Assembly (NCBI RefSeq): GCF_900115475.1
Contig: NZ_FOWP01000006.1
Coordinates: 186,001 to 250,000, forward strand
Origin: Ectopseudomonas composti
Lineage (GTDB): Bacteria > Pseudomonadota > Gammaproteobacteria > Pseudomonadales > Pseudomonadaceae
Reading direction: 5' to 3'
DNA length: 64,000 nucleotides
This document shows positions 17,739 to 27,090 of the stretch, piece by piece. Below the pieces are notes generated by a model. The model saw nothing but the letters and a program-made list of their open reading frames with translations, was not told the DNA's origin and ran no database searches. The translations under genes were made by a program, and so were the position numbers. Positions within the stretch are counted from its first letter, which is position 1; each line of letters begins with the position of its first letter.

Positions 17739-19088
17739 ATGACTTCACAGATTCCTGCCGCTGTCGGCACCCCGCTGATCACCGAGCTGCAAGTCGTGCC
17801 GGTCGCCGGCCAGGACAGCATGCTGCTCAACCTGAGCGGTGCCCATGGCCCTTACTTCACCCGCAACATCCTCATTCTCAAGGACAGCGCCGGCCATATC
17901 GGTGTCGGCGAAGTCCCCGGCGGCGAGGGCATCCGCAAGACCCTCGAAGACGCCCGCTCGATCCTCGTCGGCCAGCCGGTCGGCAACTACAACGCGCTGC
18001 TCAACCAGGTACGCCGCACCTTCGCTGATCGCGACTCCGGTGGCCGTGGCCTGCAGACCTTCGACCTGCGTATCACCATTCACGCGGTTACCGCGCTGGA
18101 GTCGGCGCTGCTCGACCTGCTCGGCCAGCACCTCGGTGTGCCGGTGGCGGCACTGCTCGGCGAAGGCCAGCAGCGCGACGCCGTGGAAATGCTCGGTTAT
18201 CTGTTCTTCGTCGGTGACAAGGACAAGACCGATCTCGGCTACCGCGATGAGCGCGATGCCGATGACACCTGGGAGCGTGTGCGCAACCAGACCGCATTGA
18301 CGCCGGAAACCATCGTCCGTCAGGCCGAGGCCGCGCATGCGCGTTATGGCTTCAACGATTTCAAACTCAAGGGCGGTGTGCTGCATGGCGAAGCCGAAGT
18401 CGAGGCGATCCGCGCCCTGGCCGCACGCTTCCCTGAGGCTCGTGTGACGCTGGACCCCAATGGCGGCTGGTCGCTGGATGAGGCCATCGGCCTGTGCCGC
18501 GACCTGCATGGCGTGCTGGCCTATGCCGAAGACCCGTGCGGCGCCGAGAACGGCTACAGCGGCCGTGAGGTGATGGCCGAGTTCCGTCGTGCCACCGGCC
18601 TGCCGACCGCGACCAACATGATCGCTACCGACTGGCGGCAGATGGGCCACACCATCTCCCTGCAATCGGTGGACATCCCGCTGGCCGACCCGCACTTCTG
18701 GACCATGGCCGGTTCGGTACGCGTGGCGCAGATGTGCAACGACTGGGGCCTGACCTGGGGTTCGCACTCCAACAATCACTTCGATATTTCCCTGGCGATG
18801 TTCACCCACGTCGCTGCCGCGGCGCCGGGCCGCGTGACCGCCATCGACACCCACTGGATCTGGCAGGACGGCCAGTATCTGACGCGCAACCCATTGCGTA
18901 TCGAAGGCGGCCTGGTGCAGGTACCGAAAACGCCGGGTCTGGGCGTCGAGCTGGATTGGGACGCATTGGCCAAGGCGCATGAGCTGTACCTGGCCAAGGG
19001 CCTGGGTGCGCGTGACGACGCCATCGCCATGCAGTACTTGATCCCCAACTGGACCTTCAATAACAAGAAGCCCTGTCTGGTACGTTGA
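17739..19088 (+). CDS. gudD: Glucarate dehydratase
   Basis: 449 residues from ATG 17739, with AGGG 8 bases before it. It closely follows E. coli GudD (446) throughout, including the [11 protein letters not shown] segment missing in the GudX-like copy. Catalytic residues are K209/K211 (FKLKGG), H343 (WGSHSNN) and D370 (AIDTHW), at a constant +4 to the E. coli numbers I recall. It dehydrates D-glucarate (and epimerises L-idarate) to 5-keto-4-deoxyglucarate for KdgD, encoded just upstream. It is the second gene of the operon and is followed by a 22-bp-arm inverted repeat. Confidence 0.95.
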   Translation: MTSQIPAAVGTPLITELQVVPVAGQDSMLLNLSGAHGPYFTRNILILKDSAGHIGVGEVPGGEGIRKTLEDARSILVGQPVGNYNALLNQVRRTFADRDSGGRGLQTFDLRITIHAVTALESALLDLLGQHLGVPVAALLGEGQQRDAVEMLGYLFFVGDKDKTDLGYRDERDADDTWERVRNQTALTPETIVRQAEAAHARYGFNDFKLKGGVLHGEAEVEAIRALAARFPEARVTLDPNGGWSLDEAIGLCRDLHGVLAYAEDPCGAENGYSGREVMAEFRRATGLPTATNMIATDWRQMGHTISLQSVDIPLADPHFWTMAGSVRVAQMCNDWGLTWGSHSNNHFDISLAMFTHVAAAAPGRVTAIDTHWIWQDGQYLTRNPLRIEGGLVQVPKTPGLGVELDWDALAKAHELYLAKGLGARDDAIAMQYLIPNWTFNNKKPCLVR

Positions 19089-19105
19089 GCCAAGCCCGCA
19101 GTCCT

Positions 19106-19177
19106 GTAGGGTGGGCTTTAGCCCACCGATTGTAGCCACGGTGGGCTGCATTATTGGTGGGCTAAAGCCCACCCTAC
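19106..19177. repeat. Long perfect inverted repeat, GTAGGGTGGGC family
   Basis: Two 22-base arms (19106-19127 and 19156-19177) are exact reverse complements. Each arm is itself partly palindromic (GGGCTTTAGCCC). It stands between gudD and gudP inside the operon, with a further GGGTAGG-like fragment to its right. Confidence 0.75.
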
Positions 19178-19235
19178 GGGGTGTTCGGCCTACCCTACGG
19201 GCTTAGCCTTTCCTGTTGTCTCACGAGCCTTGCCG

Positions 19236-20576
19236 ATGCCAGATGCCAAACCGGGTCGTGTGCGCTACAGCATCTTGTTGATGCTGTTTCTGGTCACCAC
19301 CATCACCTTCGCCGATCGCTCCAGCCTGTCCGTCGCCGGTTCGGCGATGCAAGCCGGCCTGGGTATCGACGCGGTGACGCTCGGCTACATCTTCTCGGCG
19401 TTCGGCTGGGCCTATGTGATCGGGCAGATACCGGGCGGTTGGCTATTCGACCGTTTCGGCACCAAGCCGGTGTACACCCTGGCGTTGTTCATCTGGTCGG
19501 CGCTGACCCTGCTGCAAGGTTTCGTCGGCTGGCTGCCGACCACCTGGGCGGTGACCTCGATGTTCCTCCTGCGTTTGCTGGTGGGGTTTGCCAGCGCGCC
19601 GTGCTTTCCCGGCAACGCACGGATCATCGCCTCCTGGTTTCCCTCCGCCGAGCGTGCCACTGCCACGGCGATCTCCAGCTCGGCGCAATACGCCGCTACC
19701 GCGTTGTTCGCGCCGCTGATGGGCTGGGTGGTGCAGGCGATGGGCTGGCAGTCGGTGTTCATCGTACTCGGTTGCCTGGGGCTGGCGCTGTCGTTCCTGT
19801 GGTTGACGCAACTGCATGGCCCACGCCAGCACCCGCGTATCGAAGCGGCCGAGCTGGCCCACCTGGAGCGTGGCGGTGCACTGATCGATCTCGAAGGGCA
19901 GCGCGGCAGCGCCGGCGGCTCGCAGTGGCGATACCTGGGCCTGCTGTTGCGCCAGCGCACCATGATCGGCATCTACCTCGGTCAGTACTGCAACAACGCC
20001 ATCACCTATTTCTTCCTCACCTGGTTTCCCGTGTACCTGGTGCAGGCACGCGGCATGAGCATTATCGGCGCCGGTTTCGCCGCCGCCTTGCCGGCCATCA
20101 GCGGCTGCGTCGGCGGCGTGCTCGGTGGGTTGTTGTCCGATGGCATGGTGCGCCGTGGCCATTCACTGACCCTGGCGCGCAAGCTACCGATGGTGTTCGG
20201 TTTGTTGCTGTCGAGCAGCCTGGTGCTGTGTATTTTTGTCGAGGGCGACACGGCGGTGGTGGCGCTGATGGCCCTGGCGTTCTTCGGCAAGGGCCTCGGT
20301 TCGCTGGGCTGGACGCTGGTGGCCGACACCTCGCCACGGCAGATCCTCGGCCTGTCCGGCGGGTTGTTCAATACCTTCGGCAACCTGGCGGCGATCACCA
20401 CGCCTATCGTCATCGGCTACCTGGTCAGCCTGACTGGTTCATTCGATGGAGCATTGGCCTACGTTGGCCTCAATGCCCTGCTGGCGGTCGTCAGCTTCGG
20501 CCTGATCGTCGGCCAAATTCGCAGGGTCGAGCTGGATGAGGGTGCCTCTGGCTCCACATCTGGCTCGGCATCCTGA
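19236..20576 (+). CDS. gudP: MFS sugar-acid permease, GudP-like
   Basis: 446 residues from ATG 19236; a TTG at 19230 is less likely. Twelve hydrophobic segments fit the anion:cation symporter (ACS) family. TM1 carries [14 protein letters not shown], the position where family members have NYxDRxxLS, and the loop 2-3 motif [12 protein letters not shown] is clear. The family takes up glucarate, galactarate and galactonate with protons. Placement between gudD and garD makes a hexarate the natural cargo. A second, TctABC-type transporter is encoded in the divergent operon. Confidence 0.88.
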   Translation: MPDAKPGRVRYSILLMLFLVTTITFADRSSLSVAGSAMQAGLGIDAVTLGYIFSAFGWAYVIGQIPGGWLFDRFGTKPVYTLALFIWSALTLLQGFVGWLPTTWAVTSMFLLRLLVGFASAPCFPGNARIIASWFPSAERATATAISSSAQYAATALFAPLMGWVVQAMGWQSVFIVLGCLGLALSFLWLTQLHGPRQHPRIEAAELAHLERGGALIDLEGQRGSAGGSQWRYLGLLLRQRTMIGIYLGQYCNNAITYFFLTWFPVYLVQARGMSIIGAGFAAALPAISGCVGGVLGGLLSDGMVRRGHSLTLARKLPMVFGLLLSSSLVLCIFVEGDTAVVALMALAFFGKGLGSLGWTLVADTSPRQILGLSGGLFNTFGNLAAITTPIVIGYLVSLTGSFDGALAYVGLNALLAVVSFGLIVGQIRRVELDEGASGSTSGSAS

Positions 20577-20598
20577 GCGCATAACAGGAGCACGCAGC

Positions 20599-22155
20599 AT
20601 GCAGTTGATTCCCCATCAGGATTCGCCCCGATACATCCGCCTGCACCCGAGCGACAACGTCGGTGTGGTGGTCAATGACCAGGGCGTCGCCGCCGGTGGC
20701 CAGTTCGATGACGGCCTGACGGCCATCGAAGGCATCCCGCAAAGCCACAAGGTGGCGTTGCGGGATATCGCCGAAGACGGCGAGGTGGTGCGCTATGGCG
20801 AAGTGATTGGCTATGCACTGAAACCTATCGCCGCCGGCAGCTGGGTGACCGAGCAGGTGCTGCGCATGCCGGAGCCGCCGGTGCTGGACAACCTGCCCAA
20901 GGCGACCATCAAGGCCGCGCCTGGCGAGCCGCTGGAAGGCTACAGCTTCGAGGGCTTCCGCAACCCGGACGGCAGCGTCGGCACCCGCAATATCCTCGGC
21001 GTGACCACCACCGTGCAGTGCGTGGTCGGTGTGCTCGATCACGTGGTCGAGCGCGTGCGCAAGGAGGTGCTGCCCAAGTACCCCAACGTCGACGATGTGG
21101 TGGCGCTGTCGCACAGCTACGGCTGCGGCGTGGCGATCAACGCGCCGGACGCGGTGGTGCCGATCCGCACCCTGTACAACATCAGCCGCAACCCCAACCT
21201 CGGTGGCCAGGCGCTGGTGATCAGCCTCGGCTGCGAGAAGCTGCAGGCCAACCAGTTGATGGATGGCGACCAGCTCACCAACGGCATGGACGAGGAGGAC
21301 TGGCTGTTCCGCCTGCAGGATTCCGGCACTGGCTTCAGCGGCATGGTCGAGCAGATCATGGGCATGATCGAGGACCGTCTTAAGGTGCTCGATCAGCGTC
21401 GTCGCGAGACTGTGCCGGCCTCCGAGCTGGTGGTCGGCATGCAGTGCGGTGGCAGCGACGCCTTCTCCGGCATCACCGCCAACCCGGCTCTGGGCGTGGC
21501 CGCCGACCTGCTGGTGCGCGCTGGTGCCACTGTGATGTTCTCGGAGAACACCGAAGTGCGTGACGGCATCCACCTGCTGACGCCGCGCGCCGCTACTGTC
21601 GAAGTAGCCGATGCGTTGATTCGCGAGATGGACTGGTACGACCGCTACCTGCAGCGCGGCATGGCCGACCGCAGCGCCAACACCACGCCGGGCAACAAGA
21701 AGGGCGGACTGAACAACATCGTCGAGAAGGCCATGGGTTCGATCGCCAAGTCCGGCAACAGCCCGATTGCCGGCGTCGTCGCGCCGGGCGAGCGCATCCG
21801 CGGCAAGGGCCTGTGGTTCTGCGCCACCCCGGCCAGCGACTTCATCTGTGGCACCTTGCAGCTGGCAGCGGGCATGAACCTGCACATCTTCACCACCGGT
21901 CGCGGCACGCCTTATGGCTTGTCCATGGTGCCGGTGATCAAGGTGGCCACCCGTACTCAACTGGCCGAGCGCTGGCCGGACCTGATCGACGTCGACGCCG
22001 GGCAGATTGTCTCCGGGCGCATGACGCTGGAGGAAATGGGCTGGCATATCTTCCAGCTTTATCTGGACGTGGCCAGCGGGCGCAAGCAGACCTGCGCCGA
22101 GCACCTGCGCCTGCACAACGACCTGGTACTGTTCAACCCGGCGCCGGTGACCTGA
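20599..22155 (+). CDS. garD: Galactarate dehydratase, UxaA/GarD family
   Basis: 518 residues (E. coli GarD 523), starting at ATG 20599 after ACAGGAG; an in-frame start at 20536 overlaps gudP and lacks similarity. An N-terminal SAF-like domain (about 10-105) precedes the altronate/galactarate dehydratase core, with [26 protein letters not shown] and [10 protein letters not shown] blocks and several conserved Cys. It is an iron-dependent enzyme unrelated to the enolase-type dehydratases and turns meso-galactarate into 5-keto-4-deoxyglucarate. The stop is one base from the next start. Confidence 0.93.
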   Translation: MQLIPHQDSPRYIRLHPSDNVGVVVNDQGVAAGGQFDDGLTAIEGIPQSHKVALRDIAEDGEVVRYGEVIGYALKPIAAGSWVTEQVLRMPEPPVLDNLPKATIKAAPGEPLEGYSFEGFRNPDGSVGTRNILGVTTTVQCVVGVLDHVVERVRKEVLPKYPNVDDVVALSHSYGCGVAINAPDAVVPIRTLYNISRNPNLGGQALVISLGCEKLQANQLMDGDQLTNGMDEEDWLFRLQDSGTGFSGMVEQIMGMIEDRLKVLDQRRRETVPASELVVGMQCGGSDAFSGITANPALGVAADLLVRAGATVMFSENTEVRDGIHLLTPRAATVEVADALIREMDWYDRYLQRGMADRSANTTPGNKKGGLNNIVEKAMGSIAKSGNSPIAGVVAPGERIRGKGLWFCATPASDFICGTLQLAAGMNLHIFTTGRGTPYGLSMVPVIKVATRTQLAERWPDLIDVDAGQIVSGRMTLEEMGWHIFQLYLDVASGRKQTCAEHLRLHNDLVLFNPAPVT

Positions 22156-22156
22156 T

Positions 22157-23575
22157 ATGACTGACCTGTCCGACGATCTGATTCAGGCGTTGCGCGAGGC
22201 GGTTGGCGAGGCCGGCCTGGTTACCGACGCTGAGCGCATGCAGAGCTACCTGAGCGACTGGCGCGGTGCCTATCGCGGCCAGGCCGCTGCCGTGCTGCGC
22301 CCGGGCTCGACCGAAGAGGTCGCTGCTGTGGTGCGTATTTGCGCGCAAGCCGGCGTGGCCCTGGTGCCACAAGGCGGTAATACCGGCCTCTGTGGCGGCT
22401 CGATCCCGGACGAGTCCGGTGCGCAGGTCGTGCTGTCGCTGACGCGCATGAAGCGCATCCGCGAAGTGGACGTGGCCAACGAGACCATCACCGTCGAAGC
22501 CGGGGTGATCCTGCAGCAACTGCAGGAGGCCGCCGCCGAAGTCGGCCGGCTGTTCCCGCTGTCGCTGGGCGCCGAAGGCAGTTGCACCGTCGGTGGCAAC
22601 CTGGCGACCAATGCCGGCGGCACCGCGGTGCTGCGCTACGGCAACATGCGCGACCTGGCCCTGGGCCTGGAAGTGGTGTTGCCTGACGGGCGTATCTGGC
22701 ACGGCCTGCGCGGGCTGCGCAAGGACAACACCGGCTATGACCTCAAGCACCTGTTCATCGGCAGCGAGGGCACCTTGGGCATCATCACCGCCGCTGTGCT
22801 CAAGCTGTTTCCCGCCGTGCGCAGCCTGACCACTGCCTGGGTGGCGCTGCCGAGCCCGCAGGCAGCCGTGGAGCTGATCGGGCAGATGCGTGGGCTGTGT
22901 GGCGACCGCCTGACCGGCTTCGAGCTGATGTCGCGGCAGAGCGTCGAGTTCGTCCTGCGCCATGTTGTCGGCGTCAGCGACCCGTTCGCCGAGGTGCATC
23001 CCTGGTACGTGTTGATCGAGCTGAGCGATACCCAGCCCAATGCGCCCTTGAACGAGCTGCTTGAACGGGGCCTCGGCGCCGCCTTCGAGCAAGGTGTGGC
23101 ACTGGATGCCGTGGTCGCTGCCAGCGACGCGCAGGTGCGTGCACTGTGGGCGCTACGCGAGGGCATCTCGGAGGCGCAGAACCACGAGGGGCCGAGTCTC
23201 AAGCACGACATCAGCGTACCGGTCAGTCGTATTCCCGACTTCATCGCGCGCACCGACCAGGCGTTGCAGCAGGCATTTCCCGGTGTGCGCATCGTGGCCT
23301 ACGGGCACGTCGGCGACGGCAACCTGCATTACAACATCAGCAAGCCAGTCGGCGCCGAGGATGGTCCGTTCAAGGCACAGGCCGAGGCGGTCATGCGCGT
23401 GATCTACGACTCGACCCTGGAGGATGCCGGTAGCATCAGCGCCGAACATGGCCTGGGCCAATCCAAGCGACTGGCCGCGCAACAGTACAAGGCGCCGCTG
23501 GAACTGGAGTTGATGGCTCGCGTCAAGCAGGCGCTGGATCCGGCCGGGCTGATGAACCCGGGCAAATTGCTGTGA
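22157..23575 (+). CDS. FAD-linked 2-hydroxyacid oxidase/dehydrogenase (GlcD / D-2-hydroxyglutarate dehydrogenase type)
   Basis: 472 residues. The N-terminal VAO/PCMH FAD-binding half has PQGGNTGLCGGS and GAEGSCTVGGNLATNAGG. The C-terminal half has the metal/substrate-site blocks YGHVGDGNLHYNI and SAEHGLGQSK typical of D-lactate, glycolate and D-2-hydroxyglutarate dehydrogenases. It oxidises a 2-hydroxyacid to the 2-oxoacid, passing electrons to a carrier. The start is one base after the garD stop, so it is translated with the hexarate operon. A substrate derived from hexarate breakdown (D-2-hydroxyglutarate, tartronate or glycerate) is plausible but unknown. Confidence 0.88.
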   Translation: MTDLSDDLIQALREAVGEAGLVTDAERMQSYLSDWRGAYRGQAAAVLRPGSTEEVAAVVRICAQAGVALVPQGGNTGLCGGSIPDESGAQVVLSLTRMKRIREVDVANETITVEAGVILQQLQEAAAEVGRLFPLSLGAEGSCTVGGNLATNAGGTAVLRYGNMRDLALGLEVVLPDGRIWHGLRGLRKDNTGYDLKHLFIGSEGTLGIITAAVLKLFPAVRSLTTAWVALPSPQAAVELIGQMRGLCGDRLTGFELMSRQSVEFVLRHVVGVSDPFAEVHPWYVLIELSDTQPNAPLNELLERGLGAAFEQGVALDAVVAASDAQVRALWALREGISEAQNHEGPSLKHDISVPVSRIPDFIARTDQALQQAFPGVRIVAYGHVGDGNLHYNISKPVGAEDGPFKAQAEAVMRVIYDSTLEDAGSISAEHGLGQSKRLAAQQYKAPLELELMARVKQALDPAGLMNPGKLL

Positions 23576-23600
23576 ATTGACAACTGAAACAGGAGGCCCC

Positions 23601-24542
23601 ATGAGCAAAACCAAGGTGCTGCAGATCGGCCCGCTGAGCGAACGTTTCAACCGCGAGCTGGCCGAGGAATACGAGGTCAGCGCGCTCTGGCAGCAGGCCG
23701 AGCCGCTGGCATTCCTGCGCGAGCAGGGTGAACAGTTCATCTACATGGTGTCTTCGGCGCGTTTCGGCTGTACGGCTGATCAACTGGCGCTGCTGCCGAA
23801 TCTGCGCGCCATCTGCAGTTTCGGCGTTGGCTACGATCCCTATCCACTAGATCTGCTGCGTGATCGCGGTATCGCCCTCAGCACCACGCCGGACGTGCTC
23901 AACGACTGTGTGGCCGACCTGGCCATGGGCCTGATGATCGACAGCGCGCGGCGCCTGTCCGAGGCTGAGCGCTTCGTGCGCAGCGGCGTCTGGAGCAGTA
24001 CCACGGGTTTCCCGCTGGCGCGTCGGGTCAGCGGCAAGCGCCTGGGTATCGTCGGCCTCGGCCGCATCGGCGAGGCGGTGGCGCTACGCGCCTCGGGCTT
24101 TTCCATGCCAGTGCGTTACCACAATCGCCGTGCGGTCGAGGGCAGCCCTTACCAGCACGAGCCGGATCTGCTGGCACTGGCGCGCTGGGCGGACTTCCTG
24201 GTGCTGACCTGCCCGGGTGGCAAGGCCACCCATCATCTGATCAATGCCGAGGTGCTCGAAGCGCTGGGGGCTGATGGTTTTCTGATCAACGTGGCGCGCG
24301 GTTCAGTGGTCGATGAAGCGGCGCTGGTCACTGCCTTGCAGAGAGGTGTGATTGGCGGGGCCGGTCTGGACGTCTACGAACGCGAACCTCAGGTGCCGGC
24401 GGCATTGCGCGAGCTGGATAACGTGGTGCTGCTGCCGCACGTCGGCAGCGGTAGTGTCGAGACGCGCCAGCAGATGGCCGATCTGGTGCTGGACAACCTG
24501 CGCGCCTTTATCACCACCGGCAACTTGCTGACTCCATTGTAG
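23601..24542 (+). CDS. D-isomer specific 2-hydroxyacid dehydrogenase, glyoxylate/hydroxypyruvate reductase type
   Basis: 313 residues from ATG 23601, behind an AGGAGG. The N-terminal catalytic half has SFGVGYDPYPLD; the Rossmann half has LGIVGLGRIGEAV. The catalytic triad is R233 (NVARGS), E260 (DVYEREP) and H280 (LLPHVG). The family reduces glyoxylate, hydroxypyruvate or other 2-oxoacids with NAD(P)H. It is last in the hexarate operon, 25 bases after the FAD oxidase gene. Its TAG stop lies inside the left arm of a GTAGGG repeat, so the last residue and stop are repeat-derived. Confidence 0.9.
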   Translation: MSKTKVLQIGPLSERFNRELAEEYEVSALWQQAEPLAFLREQGEQFIYMVSSARFGCTADQLALLPNLRAICSFGVGYDPYPLDLLRDRGIALSTTPDVLNDCVADLAMGLMIDSARRLSEAERFVRSGVWSSTTGFPLARRVSGKRLGIVGLGRIGEAVALRASGFSMPVRYHNRRAVEGSPYQHEPDLLALARWADFLVLTCPGGKATHHLINAEVLEALGADGFLINVARGSVVDEAALVTALQRGVIGGAGLDVYEREPQVPAALRELDNVVLLPHVGSGSVETRQQMADLVLDNLRAFITTGNLLTPL

Positions 24543-24589
24543 GGCGGGTGCAACCCGCCAATCGAGATGGCGGGTTTCACCCGCCCTAC
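24539..24589. repeat. Inverted repeat, GTAGGGCGGGTG family, supplying a stop codon
   Basis: Arms 24539-24560 and 24568-24589, 21 of 22 pairing. The TAG of the upstream gene is bases 24540-24542, inside the left arm. It likely ends the hexarate operon. Confidence 0.7.
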
Positions 24590-24776
24590 GGCATACGCCG
24601 GGTAGCGCCTGCTGCCTGGCCTATCGTTGCACCGTCATGAGCGGTGCAATCGTTCCTTCCCTCCCGGCAGTACCCCCGGCGCACCACAAGTGCGCCGTTT
24701 TTTCTCGCGCGCGCTGATGTAGGCGGCTCATGCCCTGTAAACTGTGGCGTTTTCCGCAGGCAAGGGACAACCCACC

Positions 24777-25706
24777 GTGCAGTCGGTCATCTCCATCGCA
24801 CAACTGAACAAGACCTATGCGTCGGGCCATCCGGCCCTGCAAGGCATCAACCTGGACATTCGCCAGGGCGAAATCTTCGCCTTGCTCGGCCCTAACGGCG
24901 CCGGCAAGACCACCCTGATCAGCATCATCTGCGGCATCGTCAATCCGGGCGAGGGTAGGGTGCTGGTGGCTGGCTACGACATCGTCCGCGACTACCGTGC
25001 AGCGCGTTCGCAGATCGGCCTGGTGCCGCAGGAGCTGGTCAGCGACGTGTTCGAAACCGTCTGGGCGACGGTCAAGTTCAGCCGTGGTCTGTTCGGCAAG
25101 AAGCCCGACCCGGCCTACCTGGAACAACTGCTCAAGGACCTGTCGCTGTGGGACAAGCGTAACGCCAAGATCATGGAACTGTCCGGCGGCATGAAGCGTC
25201 GGGTGATGATCGCCAAGGCGCTTTCCCACGAGCCGCAGATTCTCTTCCTCGACGAGCCTACCGCCGGTGTCGATGTGGAGCTGCGCCGCGACATGTGGAA
25301 CATGGTGCGGCGCCTGCGCGAGCGTGGCGTGACCATCATCCTCACCACCCACTACATCGAGGAGGCCGAGGAAATGGCCGACCGCATCGGGGTGATCAGC
25401 AAGGGCCGCATCATCCTGGTGGAAGACAAGCAGGTGCTGATGCACAAGCTGGGCAAGAAGCAGCTGACCCTGCAATTGCAGCAGCCACTGTCCTGCGTGC
25501 CGGCCGAGCTGGCGCGCTATGGGCTGGAGCTGGCCGATCAGGGCCATGCCCTGGTGTTCACTTTCGATGCCCAGCACGAAAACACCGGCATTGCCGAGTT
25601 GCTGCGTGATCTGGCCCAGCACGGCATCGATTTCAAGGACCTGCAGTCGAGCCAGAGTTCCCTGGAGGAGATTTTCGTGTCCCTGCTCAAGGAGTCGCGC
25701 GCATGA
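24777..25706 (+). CDS. ABC transporter ATP-binding protein, YadG-like
   Basis: 309 residues from a GTG at 24777, with AAGGGA about 10 bases before it; a GTG at 24744 in frame lacks a site. Walker [10 protein letters not shown] near residue 40, signature LSGGMKRR, Walker [13 protein letters not shown] and the switch His in [10 protein letters not shown] are all present. The C-terminal extension of about 80 residues is usual for ABC-2 exporters. It pairs with the permease whose ATG overlaps its stop by four bases. E. coli YadGH is the nearest relative I recall; the exported substrate is unknown. Confidence 0.92.
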   Translation: MQSVISIAQLNKTYASGHPALQGINLDIRQGEIFALLGPNGAGKTTLISIICGIVNPGEGRVLVAGYDIVRDYRAARSQIGLVPQELVSDVFETVWATVKFSRGLFGKKPDPAYLEQLLKDLSLWDKRNAKIMELSGGMKRRVMIAKALSHEPQILFLDEPTAGVDVELRRDMWNMVRRLRERGVTIILTTHYIEEAEEMADRIGVISKGRIILVEDKQVLMHKLGKKQLTLQLQQPLSCVPAELARYGLELADQGHALVFTFDAQHENTGIAELLRDLAQHGIDFKDLQSSQSSLEEIFVSLLKESRA

Positions 25707-26464
25707 ACCTGTATGCCATCAAGGCCATCTACCTGTTCGAGCTGGCGCGCACCTGGCGCACCCTGCTACAGAGCATCGCCACGCCGGTGATCAGCACCTC
25801 GCTGTACTTCGTGGTGTTCGGCTCGGCCATCGGTTCGAGCATGACCCAAGTGCAGGGCGTGAGCTACGGCGCCTTCATCATCCCGGGGCTGATCATGCTG
25901 GCGCTGCTGACCGAGAGCATTTCCAACGCCTCGTTCGGCATCTACATGCCCAAATACTCGGGAAGCATCTACGAGCTTCTCTCGGCGCCGGTGTCCTACC
26001 TGGAAATCCTGATCGGCTATGTCGGCGCGGCGGCGACCAAGTCGGTAATCCTCGGCCTCATCATCCTGCTCACTGCACGGCTGTTCGTCGATTTCGAGAT
26101 ACAGCATCCGATCTGGATGGCGGCGTTTCTGGTGCTCACTGCGCTGACCTTCAGCCTGTTCGGCTTCATCATCGGCGTGTGGGCCGATGGCTGGGAGAAG
26201 CTGCAGATCGTCCCGGCACTGATCGTCACGCCGCTGACCTTTCTCGGTGGCGCCTTCTACTCCATCAGCATGCTGCCGCCAGCCTGGCAGACGGTGACCC
26301 TGTTCAACCCGGTAGTTTACCTGATCAGCGCGTTTCGCTGGAGCTTCTACGGCGTGTCGGACGTCAACGTCGGCGTCAGCCTGGCCATGGTGCTGGGCTT
26401 TCTGGCGCTGTGCATCGCCCTGGTGGGTTGGATCTTCAAGACCGGTTATCGGCTCAAGAGCTGA
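25703..26464 (+). CDS. ABC-2 type permease, YadH-like
   Basis: 253 residues with six hydrophobic segments, an ABC-2 membrane domain. The family signature around [20 protein letters not shown] lies before TM5. It overlaps the ATPase gene by ATGA, showing coupled translation. The pair should form an exporter of a lipid, polysaccharide or drug; the cargo is unknown. A hairpin terminator follows. Confidence 0.92.
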   Translation: MNLYAIKAIYLFELARTWRTLLQSIATPVISTSLYFVVFGSAIGSSMTQVQGVSYGAFIIPGLIMLALLTESISNASFGIYMPKYSGSIYELLSAPVSYLEILIGYVGAAATKSVILGLIILLTARLFVDFEIQHPIWMAAFLVLTALTFSLFGFIIGVWADGWEKLQIVPALIVTPLTFLGGAFYSISMLPPAWQTVTLFNPVVYLISAFRWSFYGVSDVNVGVSLAMVLGFLALCIALVGWIFKTGYRLKS

Positions 26465-26482
26465 GGCCATTCGCGGGAAAAG

Positions 26483-26507
26483 AAGGGGGCGCATCATGCG
26501 CCCCCTT
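26483..26507. terminator. Hairpin terminator after the ABC exporter pair
   Basis: 12-bp arms (26483-26494 and 26496-26507) with arms running from AAGGGGG to CCCCCTT, followed by TGTT. Loop of one base on paper, so the real stem is shorter. Confidence 0.7.
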
Positions 26508-26522
26508 GTTCATTTGCAGCCT

Positions 26523-26575
26523 GTAGGGCGGGTGAAACCCGCCATGAAATAGGTGGCGGGTTGCACCCGCCCTAC
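26523..26575. repeat. Inverted repeat, GTAGGGCGGGTG family
   Basis: Arms 26523-26544 and 26554-26575 pair at 21 of 22 positions. Same family as 24539-24589; its right arm is identical over 22 bases to a solitary copy at 31275-31296. Confidence 0.7.
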
Positions 26576-26610
26576 GAATCCGTGGCTAAAGCCCCTCCCA
26601 CAAGCCTTGC

Positions 26611-27003
26611 TCATTTCACCCGCAGTTCACACTCGAAGGTTTCCGCTGGCGGCACGTTGGGCTCCCAGGGCTGCTGGTAGGTCAGCAGCAGGCGGCCTTC
26701 GCCCGGCTCGCGAGCGGTAAAGCGCCAGGTAGAAATGCCGCCAGCGCCCACCAGCCCGGCGTCTTCCGGGTTGCTGTAGACCTCCGGGCCGAGGCTTTGC
26801 AGAACGCTTGGCGCCGCGTCACGCACTTCCCAGCGAAAACCGGTGGTGGGGTTGCTGGGCAGGTTGAGGATCAGTTGCTGACCCTTGTTCAGCGTCAGCG
26901 GGCACTGCCGATCCTTCTTCAGCTCCAGCGTGCCGGATTGGTGGGCGCAGGCCGTGAGCAGGGCCAGGGCGGGCAGGATAAGCAGACGCAAGGTGGCGTG
27001 CAT
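26611..27003 (-). CDS. icp: Chagasin-type (I42) cysteine peptidase inhibitor, lipoprotein
   Basis: 130 residues from ATG 27003. A lipoprotein signal (LLILPALALLTAC, Cys18) leads to a chagasin domain with its three inhibitory loops: NPTTG near residue 57, GLVGAGGISTW near 90 and the QQPWEP segment near 117. Such proteins block papain-like cysteine peptidases. Here it would sit in the envelope. It lies directly after an AsrA-type Lon gene, an order I recall in P. aeruginosa (PA0778-PA0779). Confidence 0.88.
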   Translation of the reverse strand: MHATLRLLILPALALLTACAHQSGTLELKKDRQCPLTLNKGQQLILNLPSNPTTGFRWEVRDAAPSVLQSLGPEVYSNPEDAGLVGAGGISTWRFTAREPGEGRLLLTYQQPWEPNVPPAETFECELRVK

Positions 27004-27065
27004 GACGAACTCCAGTCGACGAAACCTGGCCCAGCATAGCCGCACCGGGGTGCGGCGTGCGAGCC

Positions 27066-27086
27066 GTAGGGTGCGCCGTGCGCACC
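27066..27086. repeat. Solitary arm of the GTAGGGTGCGC repeat family
   Basis: GTAGGGTGCGCCGTGCGCAC and one more base, internally palindromic around GCGC..GCGC. Related copies are at 33524-33606 and 59068-59087. Confidence 0.5.
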
Positions 27087-27090
27087 TTGG

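Noticed and set aside
19181..20539. A 452-codon frame over the MFS permease
   Set aside because: It is the +1 frame of gudP, rich in Arg and lacking membrane helices; the permease frame has a clear family match.
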